Of a stretch of 50,232 nucleotides of DNA, positions 48,008 to 50,232 are shown in pieces. The notes below the pieces were generated by a model. The model was not told the origin of the DNA, did not search any database, and was given only the letters and a program-made list of their open reading frames with translations. Position numbers and translations under genes: made by a program. Origin of the DNA: Caldilineaceae bacterium. Its GTDB lineage: Bacteria; Chloroflexota; Anaerolineae; Caldilineales; Caldilineaceae. Within the stretch, counting starts at the first letter, position 1. Every line of letters starts with the position of its first letter. Location: the NCBI GenBank assembly GCA_022827195.1, contig JAJDTL010000005.1:1-50232 (forward strand). Direction: 5' to 3'.

Positions 48008-49348
48008 ATGACAAGCAGACGTGACTTCTTGAAAGTGTCTGGCGGGTTGGTAGCGGGAGCGGCGGTGGCCGGATGTGTGGCGCCGATGCCTCCGGCGGCG
48101 GATGGAGAGGCCGCAGCGCCTTCCTCGGAACGCGTCGCCCTACGCTTCCTCAACAAGTGGGGATCCGGCGTGCGCCGTGAGCTGATGAACGGCTTTCTCG
48201 ACAATTGGGCCGAACAGAATCCCGAAATCGGCATCATCTTCGAACCCGTCGCCGACTTCGACCGCCGCATGCCGATCCTCGTCGCCGCCGGTGAGTGGGG
48301 TGACATCATGTTGTTCTTCGATCTGCAGTTGAGTGCGTTCCACGAAATCGCCGCCGATCTCACCCCCTACTTTGAGGCCAACGGCACGCCCTTCCCCGGC
48401 CAGGAGGGCAGCGAGCTGATCCGCATCCCCAATCATGTCGGTTACGAGCCGGGCAAGGTCAAGGCCGTCCCCTTCCAGCTCAATATCGTCATGACGGGCA
48501 TCAATAAGGACCTCTTCAAAGAGGCCGGCGTGCCCATGCCCTGGGAACACGACCATAACGGCGACAAGTGGTGGGACTGGCACGACTACCGCGAGGCCGC
48601 CTGCGCCATCAACGACCTCGGCGAAGACATCATCGGCTCCAATTTCAGCTTCGGCAATATCGAGCAGGATGGCCTGGTGAACTGGAGTGTTGCCAATGGC
48701 GGTCAACTGATCGACGTTGAGAACAAAAAGGGGTCCTGGAACACGCCTGAGTTCATCGAAGGCCAGCAGTTCGCGGTCGACATGATCTGCCAGGATGGCT
48801 GCATGTTGAACGTGGACGACTATCAGGGCCTGGGTCAGGCTCTGGGCATCTACCCTTGGGCTGCCGGCGTGCAGGGCATCGCCTCTCGCGGCTCCGGCTA
48901 CTGGGTAAGTCGCAGCGAGGCCGATCTCACCCAGGTCGCCTGGGTCCGCTCGCCCAACACCGGCAAGAGCGCCGGCCTTGGCTCCATGCACTTCCACATC
49001 GTCACCACGCAGAGTCAGCACCCGGCCGAAGCCTTCAAGTTCATTACGTACCTCGCCAACTTTGAGAACCAGAAGAACATCGCCCTCTCCGGCACGGCCG
49101 AACCGGTCAACGCCGGTGTCTGGCAAGACACAGACTACCAGGCCACGTGGGGCGGCCCCGAAGCAGTCGAAGCCTATCTCGATGCCCTCGACAACTTCAT
49201 CTTCACGCCGCAGCTCCCCGGCGTCCTCGAATGGTTCGGCGAGATCAAGATCCTCTGGGGCGACGTGCTGCGCTGCGAGGTCAGCGTCGAAGAGCAGGTC
49301 GCGATCGTCGACCAGAAGACCGACGAAATCCTGGCCGCACACTCCTGA
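48008..49348 (+). CDS. Extracellular sugar-binding lipoprotein of an ABC transporter
   Basis: The 446-residue precursor begins MTSRRDFLKVSGGLVAGAAV AGC: twin arginines at 4-5 and a lipobox ending in C23, a Tat-exported lipoprotein. The mature part is a family-1 solute-binding protein (VALRFLNKWGSGVRRELMNGF, FEPVADFDRRMPILVAAGEWGDIMLF, VPFQLNIVMTGINKDLFKEAGV). AAAGGAGAGAAG precedes the chosen ATG. It would deliver oligosaccharides to the permease encoded next, fitting the GH88 and isomerase genes nearby. Confidence 0.92.
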   Translation: MTSRRDFLKVSGGLVAGAAVAGCVAPMPPAADGEAAAPSSERVALRFLNKWGSGVRRELMNGFLDNWAEQNPEIGIIFEPVADFDRRMPILVAAGEWGDIMLFFDLQLSAFHEIAADLTPYFEANGTPFPGQEGSELIRIPNHVGYEPGKVKAVPFQLNIVMTGINKDLFKEAGVPMPWEHDHNGDKWWDWHDYREAACAINDLGEDIIGSNFSFGNIEQDGLVNWSVANGGQLIDVENKKGSWNTPEFIEGQQFAVDMICQDGCMLNVDDYQGLGQALGIYPWAAGVQGIASRGSGYWVSRSEADLTQVAWVRSPNTGKSAGLGSMHFHIVTTQSQHPAEAFKFITYLANFENQKNIALSGTAEPVNAGVWQDTDYQATWGGPEAVEAYLDALDNFIFTPQLPGVLEWFGEIKILWGDVLRCEVSVEEQVAIVDQKTDEILAAHS

Positions 49349-49362
49349 TCCCTTCCGCACAA

Positions 49363-49404
49363 CAGTGGATAGTGGCGCACCGTTTCACGAGCCACTATCC
49401 ACTG
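49363..49404 (+). terminator. Perfect 14-bp hairpin between binding protein and permease genes
   Basis: CAGTGGATAGTGGC (49363-49376) and GCCACTATCCACTG (49391-49404) are fully complementary with a 14-base loop. There is no T-run, so it more likely slows decay or attenuates transcription than terminates. Such stems between binding-protein and permease genes usually raise binding-protein expression over permease. Confidence 0.6.
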
Positions 49405-49441
49405 CTCAGTATTCACCACTCCCTATCCTCCTGGATCGCCG

Positions 49442-50232
49442 ATGCAGACCCCCAGGACAGTTGTGCCGAATATCAGTTGGGCCAAGCTGAGGCCGCACAT
49501 CGTCGGCTGGGCCTTCATCTCCCCTTGGCTGGTCAGCTTCAGCTTCCTGATGGTCTACCCCTTCATCGCCTCCTTCGTCCTCAGCTTTACCCGTTACCAG
49601 TTGATCGGCGAGGCGGAGTTCATCGGCTTTGAAAACATCCAGCGCATGCTCTTCGAGGACGAAAGGGTCGCCGACGCCCTGCGCGTCACCTTTACCTATG
49701 TCCTCCTCACCGTCCCAGCCGGCACGGCCATCAGCATCCTGGTCGCCATCCTGCTCAACCAGGCAGTGCGCGGCATCCCCTTCTTCCGCACCTCCTTCTA
49801 CATGCCCAGCGTGATCGGCGGTGTCGGCCTCGCGCTGTTATGGACGACTATCCTCGCCAAGAATGGGCCTATCAACGCCGCGCTCGGCTTGGTTGGGATC
49901 GAGGGACCGAACTGGCTCTTTGAAACCGCCTGGGCGCTGCCTTCCCTGGCGCTCAAAGCTATCGCAACCGCCGGCGCCGCCATGCTCATCATCCTCGCCG
50001 CCCTGCAAGGCGTGCCCCAGCATCTCTATGAGGCCGTCGAACTCGACGGCGGCGGCGAATGGGCCAAGTTCTGGCACGTAACTCTGCCCCAGATCTCGCC
50101 CGCTATCTTCTACAACGTCATCGTTACCACGATCGGCGTCATGCAATCATTTGTCGAGGCCTTCATCATGACCAATGGCGGCCCCGGTACCGCCACCCTC
50201 TTCTACGGCCTCTATCTCTATCGCCAGGCCTT
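49442..50232 (+). CDS. ABC sugar transporter permease, partial (runs off the window)
   Basis: From the ATG at 49442 (MQTPRTVVPNISWAKLRPHI), 263 codons are present without a stop. Hydrophobic spans begin VGWAFISPWLVSFSFLMVYPF and continue through VTFTYVLLTVPAGTAISILVAILL. EAVELDGGGEWAKFWHVTLPQISP is the EAA loop that contacts the ATPase, typical of MalF/UgpA-type permeases. About 30 or 40 residues remain outside the window. No strong ribosome-binding site is visible. Confidence 0.9.
   Translation, partial: MQTPRTVVPNISWAKLRPHIVGWAFISPWLVSFSFLMVYPFIASFVLSFTRYQLIGEAEFIGFENIQRMLFEDERVADALRVTFTYVLLTVPAGTAISILVAILLNQAVRGIPFFRTSFYMPSVIGGVGLALLWTTILAKNGPINAALGLVGIEGPNWLFETAWALPSLALKAIATAGAAMLIILAALQGVPQHLYEAVELDGGGEWAKFWHVTLPQISPAIFYNVIVTTIGVMQSFVEAFIMTNGGPGTATLFYGLYLYRQA

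Overview
The window looks like a piece of a high-GC, free-living bacterial chromosome. It is most likely an uncultured member of the Chloroflexota (Anaerolineae or Caldilineaceae-like). The grounds are indirect: lipoproteins with long Pro/Thr/Glu or Ala/Thr/Pro linkers, a twin-arginine lipoprotein sugar-binding protein, and a dense set of small TIM-barrel sugar isomerases with Gfo/Idh/MocA oxidoreductases. No rRNA, tRNA or CRISPR array was found, so the placement is inference.

Region 1 (1-19.5 kb) is an accessory zone and an insertion-sequence graveyard. At least twelve relics of one IS3-like family (family A, ends like GGCCCCAAAAACTGGACC, full copies near 300 bp) and four of a second IS3-like family (family B, ends like TGACCTGCCCCCGATG) are interleaved one by one with single accessory genes. 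These genes are a 1232-aa RecD-like helicase with a C-terminal nuclease-like domain, an SH3/TPR membrane protein, a possible RAMA-domain protein, a small winged-helix-like protein, a coiled-coil protein, small membrane proteins, a lipoprotein, a YhfC-like membrane protein, a fibronectin III/leucine-rich-repeat surface protein and a methyltransferase. Several genes stop within a few bases of an element end. ISAs1 and IS5 relics and decayed genes (a thermonuclease-like lipoprotein, a TPR lipoprotein with an in-frame stop) complete it.

Region 2 (19.5-31.8 kb) is ordinary high-GC chromosome. It holds guaA, a hicA(broken)-hicB pair, a forward run of small-molecule enzymes (SDR, YciI-like, amidohydrolase/deacetylase, minimal nucleotidyltransferase with a vestigial partner, F420/PPOX-type protein), and a reverse run (GNAT, creatininase family, a large membrane-anchored protein, a methyltransferase, a 2-hydroxyacid dehydrogenase).

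Region 3 (31.8-39.6 kb) contains two visibly more AT-rich inserts in a sugar-isomerase neighbourhood. The first (33.2-36.7 kb) carries a stand-alone diadenylate-cyclase (DisA_N/DAC) domain protein, a 42-codon small ORF just upstream with a strong Shine-Dalgarno, and a DUF4258/DUF2283 toxin-antitoxin-like pair. It is bracketed by family A elements and by a truncated duplicate of the epimerase at 36.75-37.6 kb. The second (37.6-39.5 kb) is an ABC-type ATPase plus DUF4435 TOPRIM-like pair with the architecture of PARIS-type anti-phage systems.

Region 4 (39.6-50.2 kb) is a carbohydrate-use cluster: sugar isomerases/epimerases, an SDR, a GH88-type unsaturated uronyl hydrolase, a sugar dehydrogenase lipoprotein bracketed by short direct repeats, a Gfo/Idh oxidoreductase, and a divergent ABC transporter operon (binding protein, then a permease cut by the window edge). 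Together they suggest uptake and degradation of uronic-acid-containing oligosaccharides.

The observations most worth pursuing are the one-gene-per-element cassette architecture, the DAC-domain island with its small ORF and flanking epimerase duplication, and the PARIS-like pair inserted between co-oriented isomerase genes.
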